A stretch of 64,000 nucleotides of DNA from assembly GCF_002776525.5 (NCBI RefSeq), contig NC_045436.1, positions 104,120,353 through 104,184,352 on the forward strand, read 5' to 3'. The translations under genes were made by a program, and so were the position numbers. Each line of letters starts with the position of its first letter. Position 1 is the first letter of the stretch. Positions 9,456 through 21,488 of this stretch are shown piece after piece. The notes under the pieces were generated by a model, which worked only from the letters and a program-made list of their open reading frames with translations, was not told the DNA's origin and did not search any database. This DNA is from Piliocolobus tephrosceles. Lineage: Eukaryota; Chordata; Mammalia; Primates; Cercopithecidae.

Positions 9456-10888
9456 CATCATTACCTCCAACTCAGGTCCAGATGTACATATTTACCTTCC
9501 TCTGCCCTGATGAGTAATTAGGAGGAAAAGTTTGAAAAGCATTTTCTCCATATTTGTACTATTTTTGGATCTACATTCATTTTCAGTGCAGTCCTCTTCC
9601 TTTCCAATAAGTCAAGAGGCAGGCCTGTATGGAAAGCTCTCTTCTCTATAAAGCAAAGCTTCTCAACTTTTCTCTACATGAGTGTTCCTGAGGATAAGAC
9701 ATATTTTCATGAATTACACTTACAGAAAGTGATTCTCAGTAGGATATCGGAATTGTGGCAAACATTGATTCTGATCAATCCTTCAGGAGGAGACTCTCTC
9801 TATTACCTCACCCCACACCTATAGCTATTCATTTAGCCAATAAACTTTTAATGTCTATTCTCTATAAGCCAGGTGCTGTAATCACTAGGAAACTTACATA
9901 TGCTTGAGGTTGGGGATAGAGAAGATGTGTGAACCCCCTATTGTAATATAACGCAACAATCACAATTTATAGACATTTGAAAAGGCAGTAAAATGTGTCT
10001 TAAATGTCAAAAGAATTTAAAAAATCAAAGCAGACCTAGGTATGATGCAGATACTAAAGTTAGCAGAAAGATCCCCTGACAGTTTTCAGCTGGTGTCCCA
10101 TTGTCTCACCTATAAGCAAGCCATATGGAAGACCGGGAAACAGATCCCAACAGTACAGCCCAGAGAAGGATATGGGTGAGGAGGAATCTGAGGGAAGATA
10201 GTTCTGAAACCAGCACAGAAATTATAGAACAAAGACTACAGACAAGTCACTAGGCTTGACAAGCATGAGGTCAATGATGACCGTTCTTTGAGATAATTAA
10301 GAAGTACTTAAGAATGTAGGTTAAGGGATTGTGAGAGTCAAAATTTTTGTCCCAAAAAATGTTTTAATGTAAATTGCTTTATTTTTAGAACTAACCTCAT
10401 CCAGCTTTGAGGCCCCAGTTGTTTCTGTAAGATTAACTTGGGCTGTTTCAGATTAGTCTTTGGGAGGTATAATCTCAGGGACTGCTTATTTAGGTTCTCC
10501 CTTCCTGCATAATCTACATTCTTGAGACACTTACTTATCATCCTGGCACCAGTAAACGGGGCATCTGATGTACTCCTGTCCCTGTTCTTTAGATCTTTAT
10601 TACCTCCTTGGAAACATCCCTCATTTCACATGATTTCCTATGTCTCCTGCACTGGTTTCTGCTAAAATATGACTATTTAAATAGTTTCTCTGGCATCCGT
10701 GGGCCCCACACTCTGTCCTCCTTGTCCTAACCACAGGGTACCATCGATTATCTTATTCCCATAGGAAGCCTGATAATGTTAGGCTGCTTTCTCAGTATCA
10801 CACTTAAATGGCCTTCGACCTTGAGGCTTGGATGCCTTCCTCATCTAGGTCTAATCTCCCACTATGACAGTGCCATGTTGTTTTGGTG
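9456..10888. other. Spacer with one weak ancient repeat
   Basis: No gene recognised. Around 9820-9960 the text 'gccaggtgctgtaatcacta' and its flanks resemble a common ancient interspersed repeat that recurs more clearly at 33765-33910 and 54240-54480. The rest is ordinary. Confidence 0.35.
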
Positions 10889-10969
10889 CCATGCATAACA
10901 GAAGAAGGGGCTTAAAATTTTCCTGGGATTCGTCCAGAAACAAAACATTCTTGTTTTATCTGTCGCTCT
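10889..10969 (+). repeat. Direct repeat B, copy 1 (81 bp)
   Basis: Matches 11946-12026 at 72 of 81 positions without gaps. It begins ccatgcataa and ends gctct in both. Not recognised as a known family. See the compound rearrangement at 11866-12104. Confidence 0.85.
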
Positions 10970-11865
10970 GTCTTCCTCTCCCTCTTAACCTAGTAACAGA
11001 GGGTTTTCTATCTAACAAAGACTGCCCCTACGTGATTTCTGCTGAGAGAAAAAAAGAGTCTGTGCAAAATATATATACCAGATAAGTTCAAAATTGAGTG
11101 GAACCTCCACTTCTTACTGGAGGAATAAAGGAGAAAATGCTACCACTATAACATAAACTCAATTACTAAAAAAAATAGAATGCGAAATGGAATTTGTATG
11201 AAATATTATCTTTCAGCACTTGGAAAACTCATGTGGTAGGTTATGCCAAGGCCTGCTATAGACCCAAAACACAACAAAAAATAGAACATAGTCATATGCG
11301 ACTATGGCACAGGTAGGAAGAACTTCGCTGGTTGTACATGGACCACTGATAGGCCATGTCCCCACCCTCAGACTAATTACTTAAAAGGCAATATTTGATC
11401 ACAGAATCTAGGTGACAGCTCCTTGAGGAACAAGAGGGGCATCAGGTAACTGCACACATTCATTGGTGTACTTTTCTGGTGGACATAATTTACATAGTTG
11501 TTTGCTATGCAACCAAAGCAGAAGTAAGCTTAAACCATTTCCAGTTCATTATTCTGGCCAGTCTTTGACAGAGAACAATCTTCACAGCCTCATCTACCTT
11601 CTCCCTCTTCCTTTGCTACTCTTTTCTTGCTTTTCTACTCCATCCTCACTTCGCACTTCGGCTTTCTTTTCTCCTTAAAACTTTGCCTTGTCAAATAAGA
11701 ATTTTTTCCTTGAACTGTATTTTTAAATTTCTTTACTGGCCTATTATAGTTAGACTATTAAAATTCATTCCCTATGATTGCTATAACCATAAACTTGATG
11801 ACTTAAAGCAACATAAATTTATTCTCTTACAGTTTTATAAAAAGAAGAGACTGGTTATTTCTGGT
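10970..11865. other. Spacer, nothing recognised
   Basis: Ordinary AT-rich DNA with a pyrimidine-rich patch near 11590-11680. The frame at 11683-11943 (plus) runs into the inverted repeat and has no domain. Confidence 0.4.
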
Positions 11866-12104
11866 TATTGTTACTCTAGTATTTTCCTTCACTTTCATGG
11901 TGGTGTTAATGTTCACATATCATTCACCATATTCATAATGTGATACCATGCATAATTGAAGAAGGGACTTAAAGTTTTCCTGGGATTCATCCAGAAACAA
12001 AACACTCTTGTTTTATCCATTGCTCTCTCTATTCATAATGATGAATTACATGGTGAATGTTAACACTACCGTGAAAGTGAAGGAAAATACTAGAGTAACA
12101 ATAA
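11866..12104. repeat. Compound inverted/direct duplication
   Basis: Arm A (11866-11910) is repeated inverted at 12060-12104, 43 of 45 identical. A further 10-bp block (11921-11930) pairs with 12050-12059, the 10 bases at 11911-11920 being absent from the second copy. Between the arms lies an 81-bp copy (11946-12026) of sequence found 1,057 bp upstream at 10889-10969, bracketed by direct ATTCATAATG at 11931-11940 and 12031-12040. This order is what serial template switching during replication would leave. Confidence 0.85.
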
Positions 12105-12500
12105 GAAAAAGAACTTCTGTAATAAAGATAATCTTTAAAACAACCATTTTTAAAAAACAAGTTTCATAATCTCAGCAAGGGCTTTACAGTGAATATATTT
12201 AAAGAGCTTCATAAACTTCATTATGCACATCAAAACACCCAAGTCAGAGAGTTTTATGAAAAAGTCATTTTTCTTTTTACTATCAAAAAATCTAAGCTCA
12301 CTTATAAGAGGATTAATGCAACATTTTCTATGTATACAAGGTGTGATTTAAGTAAAACCATGGAGAAATAACAGGTCAATATACACCATCCAGTGTTCTA
12401 AAAATAATAACCTTTTTCTTTCATTTTTTTATTTTAACTAACACAAAAATCAGGTGCATATTCTCAAAGTAAAGGTTAAAAAGTAGCAAGAAAAAGCAAG
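12105..12500. other. Spacer, nothing recognised
   Basis: AT-rich, no family or gene recognised. Confidence 0.4.
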
Positions 12501-13054
12501 GAATTTTTTTTTTTATTATTATACTTTAGGTTCTAGGGTACATGTGCATAACGTGCAGGTTTGTTACATATGTATACATGTGCCATGTTGGTGTGCTGCA
12601 CCCATCAACTCGTCAGCACCCATCAATTAATCATTTTTATCAGGTATAACTCCCCAATGCAATCCCTCCCCCCTCCCCCCTCCCCATGATAGGCCCCAGT
12701 GTGTGATGTTCCCCTTCCCGAGTCCAAGTGAGCTCATTGTTCAGTTCCCACCTATGAGTGAGAACATGCGGTGTTTGGTTTTCTCTTCTTGTGATAGTTT
12801 GCTAAGAATGATGGTTTCCAGCTGCATCCATGTCCCTACAAAAGAACGCAAACTCATCCTTTTTTATGGCTGCATAGTATTCCATGGTGTATATGTGCCA
12901 CATTTTCTTAATCCAGTCTGTCACTGATGGACATTTGGGTTGATTCCAAGTCTTTGCTATTGTGAATAGTGCCGCAATAAACATACGTGTGCATGTGTCT
13001 TTGTAGTAGCCTAATTTATAATCCTTTGGGTATATACCCAGAATTTTTTTTTTT
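12501..13054 (-). mobile_element. 5'-truncated L1PA copy with TSD
   Basis: Positions 12515-13040 are minus-strand L1PA: 3'UTR followed by the ORF2 C-terminal coding region, cut off in ORF2 at the 'gggtatatacccag' site. The flanks gaattttttttttt at 12501-12514 and 13041-13054 are identical 14-mers and serve as the target duplication; the right copy is followed by AG. The 3'UTR shares the 'cagcacccatcaatt' variant with the 2141 copy, so the two L1s are of similar subfamily (L1PA5-7 range). The 94-codon minus frame at 12802-13086 is ORF2 C-terminus with a frameshift. Confidence 0.92.
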
Positions 13055-13604
13055 AGAAAGGCAAACTGCCACATGCAGCACCTCATTTGGATGTGTCTGG
13101 AGTCTTGGAAGCTTGACTACACTACATTCTCCTACAAATTGACCTTGAGAGCTTATTTGGAGGTTCTAGAAGGGGACATAGCTACTCATATACCCTTGGT
13201 TGAAGACCAGTCCTTCTCTATCAGGGATGGCTGTCCTCTTTGACCAAGTGCACAGCTTTGGTAGGGATGGGCATGGAGTGGTGAGGGAAGAAGGAGACAT
13301 CTGCCTAGCCAGCTAGATCAACCAAATCAACCCTGGAAATCAATGGGGTGAAAGATATTGCAGCCAGATTGCCCTCACATCCAGAAAAAATGTTTGAATG
13401 TCATTCAAAGACGTCTTTCAGAAAATTTTGTGTATTTTTAGGTAGTCATGTTTTGCTCTTTAATTTACATCTTTATTCTTATAATGGGTCAGCTTGTCAG
13501 CAAAATGTAGGTACAAACTTTCATAGCTGTATCTTTCACAGCAATATTATCCATGTTCTTAAGAGGCATAAATATGTCCGCTTCTAGGAACTTGTGTGCA
13601 ATTG
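13055..13604. other. Spacer, nothing recognised
   Basis: No gene or repeat family recognised. Confidence 0.4.
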
Positions 13605-13790
13605 TGAATAACAGTCCTAACTCTAGAGTCACAGTGCTATATAACCTTTGACTCCTCTTTGCTCCAGTTTCTTTATCTATAAAATAAGGATGGTGTTGAC
13701 CTCTTAAGGTAGTTATACAAAAGAAAGTACTTAGAATAGTACCTGGTAAATTATAAGCTCTTAATAAATTTTAGCTATTGTCATTATCTC
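13605..13790 (+). mobile_element. MIR SINE
   Basis: Follows the MIR order in plus sense: 'aactctagagtcacag', 'ctccagtttctttatctata', 'agtacttagaatagtacctgg', 'ttaataaattttagctattgtcattat'. Strongly diverged, as usual for MIR. Confidence 0.78.
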
Positions 13791-13869
13791 TGCTTCTGAT
13801 TCACTAGCTTAGTTTTTAAAAATAAGAAAACTCTGGAATGACCATAAACTATTGATCTTAAAATAAATG

Positions 13870-15830
13870 ATAGTGAATCCATTTACAGTACATGCACTCA
13901 ACAAATTTAATGGCAAAAATAGACTACCTTAGTAAGAAGGACACAGATCAATGAAAAAAAATAGATAACACAAATATGCTTAGGTGACAAAGATGCAAAG
14001 ACACTTTCAGAAAAGAAGGATAACCTTTTCAATAAATAGTGTTGCAGCATTTGGACATCCATAAGCAAAATAAATAAAGAAACAATCTAAATCTTACACC
14101 TTATACAAAAATAAACTCAAAATGGACCGTAGACTTTAACATAAAATCTGAAACTGTAAAGTTTCTAGAAAAAAAACACACAGAAGCAATGCTTTGGGAT
14201 CTAGAGCTAGACAGAGTTATCAGAATTGATGCCAAAGCCCAGTCCATAAAATAAAAATCCTATAAATTCGACTTCATCAAAATTTTAAAAAAAATTTTCT
14301 GTGAAAGCTCATGGGAAGAGAACATAAAGACAAGATGCAAACTTGGAGAAAATGTTTGCAGATTAGAATTTCTAACAACAGACTATTACACAGAATATGT
14401 AAAGAATGTGCAAAACTCAACAGTAAAAAAGCAAACTATTCAATTAGAAAATGGACAAAGGATATGAAGAGATAATTCACCAAGGACCACACACAGATGA
14501 CAATTAAGCACATAAAACGATGTTCAACGCCATTATCAACTAGGGAAATGCAAATTAAAGCCTCAATGAGATTTCAATACACACCTATCAGAATGGCTAA
14601 AATTAAAAAGTGACAACACCAAAGACTATCAAAGCTGTGGAAAAACTAGATCACACATACATTGTTGGTGGAGCTGTAACATGATACAAACACTCTGAAA
14701 AATAATTTAGCAGTTTCTTATAAAGCTAAACACTCAATTGCTATACAACACAACCGATATGTTTTGGCTGTGTTCCCACCCAAATTTCATCTTCAATTGT
14801 AGCTCCCATAATTCCCACGTGTTGTGGGAGGGACCCAGTGGGAGATAATTGAATCACAGGGTGGTTTACCCCATACTGTTCCCATGGTAGTGAATAAGTC
14901 TCATGAGATCTGATGGTTTTATAAGGGGTTTCCCCTTTTGCTGGGCTCTCATTCTCTCTTGCCTGCTGCCATGTAAGATGTGCCTTTTGCCTTCTGCCAT
15001 GATTGTGAGGCCTCCCCAGCCATGTGGAACTGTGAGTCCATTAAACCTCTTTTCCTTTATAAATTACCCAGTCTCAGGTATGTCTTCATCAGCAGTGTAA
15101 AAATGGACTAATATACCAACAATTATACTTCTGAGCATTTATGCCAGAGAAATGAATTTTACATTCAGACAAAAATCTATTCATGAGTGTTAACAGTTTT
15201 GTTCACAAAAGCCAAAAACTGGCAGCAGTCTTGATGTCCTTCACCAAGTGAATGATTACACAAATTGTGGAACATTCACATTATGGTATATTACTCAGCA
15301 ATAAAAAGAAACAAATTATTAATACATATAACAACCTAGATGATTCTCCAGAGATTTATACTATGTGAAGAAAGCCAATTCCAGAAGCCTACATTCTGTA
15401 TGATTTCAACTATATAACCTTCTGGAAAAGGTAAAACTATGGAGACAATAAAACTGTTAGTAGTTGCAGGGGTTGTTAGGATAAGAGAGGGATACTTGGA
15501 GTACAGATGTTTAGGACAGTAAAACTATTTCGTATGCTACCATAATGGTGGATAAATTTCACTGGACATTTGCCAAGTTCCATAGGCTATACATACAACA
15601 CCAAGAGTGAACCCTAATGTTAACTATGGTCTTTGGGTAATAATGATGTGTCAATGTAGGTTTCTACCTTCATAGACTGTGACAAATATAGTACTGTGGT
15701 TCAGGATGTTAATAGCAGGAGACTGTGCATAGGAATTGGTCAACAAAGATTATATGGGAGCTCTCTATACTTTCTGCTTAATGTTGCTGTAAATCCAAAA
15801 CACTCAAAAAATAAAGATTATTAAGAAAAG
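13870..15830 (+). mobile_element. Old L1M (ORF2 end and 3'UTR), split by THE1
   Basis: Positions 13870-14754 follow L1M ORF2 C-terminal coding text in plus sense ('ccttatacaaaaataaactc', 'caaaggatatgaagagat', 'cagaatggctaaaatt'). The sequence resumes at 15116 ('acttctgagcatttatgcc') and ends about 15830 in an A-rich tail. Many stops and indels. The interruption is the THE1 LTR at 14755-15115, so THE1 is younger. Confidence 0.82.
14755..15115 (+). mobile_element. Solo THE1 LTR
   Basis: Full-length THE1 LTR in plus orientation, from gatatgttttggctgtgttc to ggactaatata. The five bases before and after (ACAAC and CCAAC) agree at four of five, consistent with a 5-bp MaLR target duplication. It interrupts an L1M. 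Confidence 0.95.
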
Positions 15831-15834
15831 TTTA

Positions 15835-16245
15835 CACTGTGTTTATGATTAAAATGACAAAAGTATGGAAATGAGGGACAAAATTTTAGCGGTTATTTAA
15901 AGAGTATGTTGGGGCAGTAGGGAGATAGGTATGATTACAAAAAGGCAAGAGGAGAGATCTTTGTGGCACTGGAACTCTTCAATATCTTGACTGTGCTGGT
16001 GGATACATAAAACTACAAGATGAAAAAACTGTATAAAAAATAAACCCACACAAACACACACATGAATACATGTAAAACTGGGGAAATTTGAATAAGACTG
16101 GTGGATTGATTTAATGTCAATATCCTGATTGTTAATACACTATAGTTGTTACCATCAGGGAAATGGAGCAAAGTGTACAAGAGATCACTCTGTACTATTT
16201 ATTGCAACTGCATGTGAATCTATGATTTTTTCCATTTTAAAAAAT
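15835..16245 (+). mobile_element. Second L1M 3'UTR fragment
   Basis: Blocks such as 'cttgactgtgctggtggata', 'atgtaaaactggggaaatt', 'tcactctgtactatttattg' and 'gcatgtgaatctatgatttt' match a widespread L1M 3' end in plus orientation. It is separate from the preceding L1M tail at 15830. Confidence 0.7.
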
Positions 16246-16249
16246 TTAC

Positions 16250-16725
16250 TAGCTTAAATTCTCCAGATTTTAATCCATTTGAGTTTATTTTTGTACACAG
16301 TGTAAAATAAAGTTCCACTTTTATTTTTCTACATGTGGATATCCAGTTTTCCCAACATTATTTACTAAAGAGACTATTCTTTCCCCTTTGTGTTTTCCTG
16401 GCACCTTTGTCAAAGATCAAATAAATGTAAATGCACAGATTTGGATTTCTAGGTTTTCTATTTTGTTCCATTTGCCTATAAGTCTGTTTTTATGCTAGTA
16501 CCATACTGTTTTGATTAGTATAGCTTTGTAGTATATTTTTAAACCAAGTCATATGATGCCTCCATCTTCACTCTTCATGTTCAAAGTTGCTTTGGCTATT
16601 TAGCATCTTTCATAGTTTCATATAAATTTTAGAATTTTTTCCTATTTCTGTAAAAAGTGCCATTGGAGTTTTCACAAGGATTGCATTCAATCTGTAGATT
16701 GCTTTTCTCCAGCATGTTTTAAAAA
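16250..16725 (-). mobile_element. Old L1 ORF2 fragment
   Basis: Antisense L1 ORF2: 'tggatatccagttttcccaa', 'ctttgtcaaagatcaaataa', 'ctagtaccatactgttttga', 'tgatgcctccatcttc' in the order expected for the reverse complement of ORF2. Diverged. The minus frame at 16610-16972 is partly this fragment. Confidence 0.82.
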
Positions 16726-16761
16726 TGACAAGAGAAATTTGCCATAGCTTTCTTAATTTTA

Positions 16762-16828
16762 CTGCAGCTAAAGTCAATTTTGACCCTGCAGCTAAAGTCA
16801 ATATTGACCCTGCAGCTAAAGTCATCAG
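16762..16828 (+). repeat. 24-bp tandem repeat, 2.7 copies
   Basis: The unit ctgcagctaaagtcaattttgacc (shown split: ctgcagctaaag + tcaattttgacc) occurs twice with one change, then partially. The period is eight codons, and one plus frame reads through the array as K-V-N-F/I-D-P-A-A. The flanking sequence to about 17300 is unrecognised. Confidence 0.9.
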
Positions 16829-17894
16829 TACATTAAAATGAGATGTTTCTACTCTTAGAGAACATAAAGCTATTCTAGCCTTGGAAGTTGCCTGGTGTCT
16901 CAGCAGCTGGGACTTGCCACGCTTCACACTGTGAGGTTGTTCAGCTTCCCTTCCAGAGATCAAAGGAACCAAAGTCCACCTAGTCAGGTCATATCGATAT
17001 TTGGTGGCTCACAAGCTTTGTTGATATTTCTGAAACATCTGTGAAAATGATCTGCTTAACTAGGTTGAAACAGCAACTTATGTTCCAGGAGAAAAAAAAA
17101 TATGCTAGGGAAAATTATATTATAATGATGCAGCCAGCCACCAACAATGGCATGAAGCAGATACAAAGAGAATTGGAAATAGCTATAGAGAATTTTCTTC
17201 TTTTCAGCAACCAAGGGGGTACAAATCTGACATTCTCTCAGAAATTAAAAGAGAATCAAGCTGGATGCCTCTAAGGTAGTCACTGTGCTTAAAACTAAAT
17301 TTCATTTGAACCATGAAATTGCATTTACTCTCTAAATTGTAAAATGTTAAATATTTTGGTGGGATTTAAATGATCCCATTTGACAAGAAGTATCAGACTC
17401 TGATGCCAATAGAATAAAAATTTTGAATATTAAACTAATACACATCAAAGAGAGCATTAATGAAAGACCAGGTTTGGATCAAGGGAGGGATACAGAAAGA
17501 GAGACTGGTTCACTGTCTGTTCTGAATTTTCATTTTCTTATGTTTTTTCCTTTTTCTTCTTCTTCCCCTCCACTTCCTCTCCTCCTTATTTTTACTTTAA
17601 GATTCCTCATTCAGCCAGATCTCCCAAGTTTTACCTGAGTGGTTCATCTCTGGGCTTCAGACATGTCTAAATTTTCTGACAGATTTTGACATACTAGGGG
17701 AAAAGAAATGGAAGAGGGAAATACAGAAATCTATTTGCATTCAGGACTGAGAAGCAAGCCCCTTGGGAAGGAATACATACAAGGAATATAAATGATTTGG
17801 CTGAGCAACAAAACCTTCATCATTGGCATGGAGAAAGCATAGTGTTTCTCATAAGCCGTCTATCTTGACCTATGGACTCATATCTCAGTCCTAA
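16829..17894. other. Unrecognised sequence
   Basis: Not assigned to any repeat. A 77-codon plus frame (17041-17274) contains a short charged stretch but no recognisable domain, and the upstream frame has stops. A C/T-rich patch lies at 17520-17600. Could be ordinary spacer or a very decayed copy of something coding. Confidence 0.35.
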
Positions 17895-17919
17895 TTGTGT
17901 GTGTGTGTGTGTGTGTGTA
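17895..17919 (+). repeat. (GT)n microsatellite
   Basis: About 12 GT units. Confidence 0.97.
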
Positions 17920-18029
17920 CATGCACGCATAGCATATATATCTTTTTAGATATGACCTTTCCACTAAAATCTCTAAAGTCAAGACAGCACCACTGTGATA
18001 TCCACCTAACAAAAGAGAATCCAAAGTAG

Positions 18030-18050
18030 GAGAGAGAGAGAGAGAGAGAC
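18030..18050 (+). repeat. (GA)n microsatellite
   Basis: About 10 GA units, 110 bp from the GT repeat. Confidence 0.95.
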
Positions 18051-20480
18051 ACTCTCCCTACCTTTTCTGTGGAAAGTTGAGTACGGCCAAGGGCCCCACA
18101 GTGTGCTGAAGGCCTCACATAGTGTGATAATGCCTTAGAACACCCAAGGACAATGCTAGAACTTAGTGGTTGTGCCTAATAGGGGACTGTGGATACCAAA
18201 TGCAACTAGCAAAACGCCTTTGCATAGTGAGTAATAGTTTAAAGGTATATACTTGTGAGATCACAGGAAACATCCTGGAGATGCCGAGAAATGTATAGAA
18301 GATATGTGAGTGATAATGGAAATCACAAAATAACAGGTAGTAAAAAATCCTGCAGGTGGAAATAAAATAACAAGGAGAAAAATAAACATAATCTACTGTA
18401 ATTAATGTGAGTACATTTTTGCCTATAAAGGTAGTGTAGCTGAGGGAAATACATGTCTCATGTGCATACAATTAACTTTCACTTGACAAAGAAGGTACTG
18501 AATTGGAATAATTGACAATAGTCACTTCCCCGATATACCTCAGTGAACCCTAAGTATATCTTTTTATTCATTACATGGTTAGCAAAATATAGTTTTCTCC
18601 ATTGACAGGTGTCTATGTTGGCCTATAAATGGGCTTGTAAATAAAAACTTCAAAATGTAATCCTATATATACAATTGATGGACTGTCAGCAATAAATTAA
18701 AAGCAGCATATAACATGCCATCAACTGCCCAGTAGCTGTAATCTTTTACCTCTGAGCAAATTATCTGTAAGATATACTTCAAGGTAGAATATAGAAGTTC
18801 TTCATTAAAAGTACATTCAGGTCAAACTTTCAACACCCACTAATTTGCTCCATAATTTTATCTAAGTATCTAATAAATTCCTTCTTACTAAATGGAAATT
18901 TCCATGACTACCTTTGGTCATTATTTTCACACCTGAATTGCACTCTTTTAACAGCATTCTTTTAAACGTCAGTCCTTCCTTTGTTCTATTTCATGCCCTC
19001 TTGCTTTTGAACTATTTTATCCTTGAAGAGTTTTCTTTCATATACCTTTTTTATACTCCAAACTTTATCTGCATTAGTCATGTTCACCTTTCATTTCCTC
19101 TCAAGAATAAGTACTGACCTTAAATTTTTAGTCTCCACAAGGAGGTATGACCTGAAGATATTTTATCATCACGGCTGTCTTTATTGATGCTTTATTACCA
19201 TTCCTGTCATATAAGGTTCAGGATTATGCAAAGAGTTCCAAGTGGGATGACTTTTCAGCCCTTTGAAATGCTTTTAGAATGATATGTTGCAGAGATCCAT
19301 TAGCTTTGCTGATTATTAAGATGCTACTGTTTCATTTCACCTATAAATTTTGTTGCTAATATTTCCTTACAACTTGTTATTTTCTTACACATTTTTCCAA
19401 ACTTTTACCTGACCCCTTTCTCCATTCAAAAAAATTCTACATGGTTTCAAATATGACATATAGCAAATGCAGTGACAAATATACTTTCTTTAGTAAAAAA
19501 GTTAGAAAAAAGAAAAGATGCTCCAAAAGATTCTGTTTTCTTAATTCAGTCATTTTATATAAACCTTTTTCTCACCAAAATGCTCCTTGGTTATCCTTTA
19601 CATGGTATTTTCACAAAGAAACCAAGTGCCAGGTAAAGGTAAAAGGGAATAAATGGAAATAGTATAGAATTATCCCTCCTATTAGAAGAGGAACCCAATA
19701 AACGATATTACTAATTATCAACTAGTAGAACCAGCTCTATATGAAGAGAATATTGTGTGGATTTTTCTGGAAGCATTTATGTGACTTGAAAGTGTCTACA
19801 TAGAGTACAAAAAAACTGAAACTTTCAACTAACAAATAACCTGAAAATTCAGAGAATTTATATTTGATTATCAACTTTGAGTTTTGACTGGCTTCATGTT
19901 GGTTTTTATTTTACAGTTCTAAGAAGCAGGTAATGAAACCCTCAGGCACAAATCAAGGTCACAAACAAGTTGGTCACACAACTGAAATGAAAAGTCATAG
20001 CAGCCATGTATGCACAGCAGACAATCCTTTGCCTTATTGTTTTAGAACACTGCCAATTTTGCTTTCCTTGTTCACATTCCAAGAAGAAATGCCAATTAGT
20101 GAACTCTGAAGTATGTCATCTTCTTTTTCCTTCTTCACCAATCACACTGAAACTAACAAGCTCAAAATTATTTATCACACCTACATCTTACCTGCAGTGT
20201 CCAAAACAGGGGAAAAAGATATATCTGGACACTATCCTAGAAATACAGCAATAGGCCACTCGCACAGGTAAAACAGGAACAAGCCAGCAAAGGGCCAAGT
20301 GAAATAACCCATCTCCCTGCTTTTCTTTTTTATGGATTTACCATTTCCTCTTTCTCTTCCCACTGCCAACCACACTTATCTAAGAAAGTTCCTGCAGAGA
20401 TATATCTCTTTTTAATCAAAATGACTTCAGCCATTTTGGTGAACTTTCTTGAGAATTGGAGGAGGGAGGGCAAGTCTTGT
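18051..20480. other. Long spacer, nothing recognised
   Basis: About 2.4 kb of AT-rich DNA without a repeat family, RNA gene or convincing coding frame that I can name. Open frames of 60-100 codons (for example 18163-18471 minus, 20006-20254 plus) lack domains. Confidence 0.4.
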
Positions 20481-20560
20481 TCACATTCATAACCTCAGCA
20501 TGTAGCACAATATTTGCCATGTAACAGGCACTCAAAAGGTTAAGTGAATAAAATGTAGTG
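20481..20560 (+). mobile_element. L2 LINE 3' end fragment
   Basis: Resembles the L2 tail: 'ataacctcagcatgtagcac', 'gtaacaggcactcaaaaggt', 'aagtgaataaa'. Short and diverged. Confidence 0.5.
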
Positions 20561-20570
20561 TGTGCATGCT

Positions 20571-20914
20571 TGCTATAGTCTGAATGTTCTGTGTCTCCCG
20601 AAATTCTTATGTTAAAGTCCTGACCCTCAAGGTGATGTTAGAGGCTCTTTGGGAGGTGATTAGGTCATGAGCCTTCAGGAATAGGATTAGTGCCCTTATA
20701 AAACAGGCCAAACGGAGCTAGTTCCCACCTTTCCACCACATGAGGACACAAAACGTGCCATCCGTGAACAAGGAAATGGGTCCTCAGACACCAAATCTGT
20801 AATTCCTTGATCTTGGACTTCCCAGCCTCCAGAAGTGTGAAAAATAGATTTTTGTTGCTTACAAGCTGCCCAATTTATGGCATTTTGTTATAGCAGCCCA
20901 AATGAACTAAGACA
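20571..20914 (+). mobile_element. MST-type MaLR LTR
   Basis: Plus-strand LTR from TGCTATAGTCTGAATG to GAACTAAGACA, with 'gaggtgattaggtcatgagc' and 'cttggacttcccagcctcc'. The flanking pentamers ATGCT and ATACT (20566-20570, 20915-20919) agree at four of five. Confidence 0.93.
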
Positions 20915-21108
20915 ATACTATAGCCACTTTTAAATTACGCTTACATTTGACATCTCACTGGCAAATTATTGTAAATATGCCAAATATAGGTAATGAAATC
21001 ATGTTATATGACTTCTGATTTTTCTCCTCTGGGTTGAAGCTATCATGTTTCACTCATTAAGACTTCTCTCACCTGTGCAAACTCTACAGAAACATGAGCT
21101 GAAATCAC

Positions 21109-21326
21109 TATGAGTAGCATAGTGGTTAAGAGTGCTAACTCTGGAGTCAAACTGTCTGGATTCCAATCCCTGCTCTATTTACCAGCTGTTGGCCTTAGGC
21201 CACCCAATTAATTATTCCATGTGTCAGTTAATCTATCTGTTATACTACTACCTACTTCATCAAATTTTATGAGTATTAAAACAGATAATGTTTACATATC
21301 ATTTAAAATAGAACCTGATATATGAT
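21109..21326 (+). mobile_element. MIR SINE
   Basis: Near-complete MIR in plus sense: 'agcatagtggttaagagtgc', 'aactctggagtcaaactgtc', 'ccaatccctgctctatttac', 'tactacctacttcatcaaat'. Confidence 0.9.
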
Positions 21327-21392
21327 AAGAATTATATAAATTATTTTACTATACTTTAAGTTCCAGGGAACATGTGCAAGAATTATATAAAT
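21327..21392 (-). mobile_element. 36-bp L1 3'-end sliver with 15-bp duplication
   Basis: A 15-bp string AAGAATTATATAAAT occurs perfectly at 21327-21341 and 21378-21392. Between them are 36 bp (21342-21377) matching the reverse complement of the L1 3' terminus (tatactttaagttccaggg...catgtgc). This is either an extremely truncated L1 insertion or a templated filler. A long poly(T) is lacking, and the duplication does not end in TTTT. Confidence 0.85.
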
Positions 21393-21488
21393 GTTTTTTA
21401 AAAGTTAATTAAAAAGAATTTAGTACTTGTTATAGGAAACAGAATGCCGTAATAGGCTACTAAGTATCTCTATGAAAATATTTCATGC

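Noticed and set aside
16610..16972. 120-codon minus frame
   Set aside because: A fusion of L1 ORF2 antisense-strand remnants and the 24-bp repeat; not a gene.
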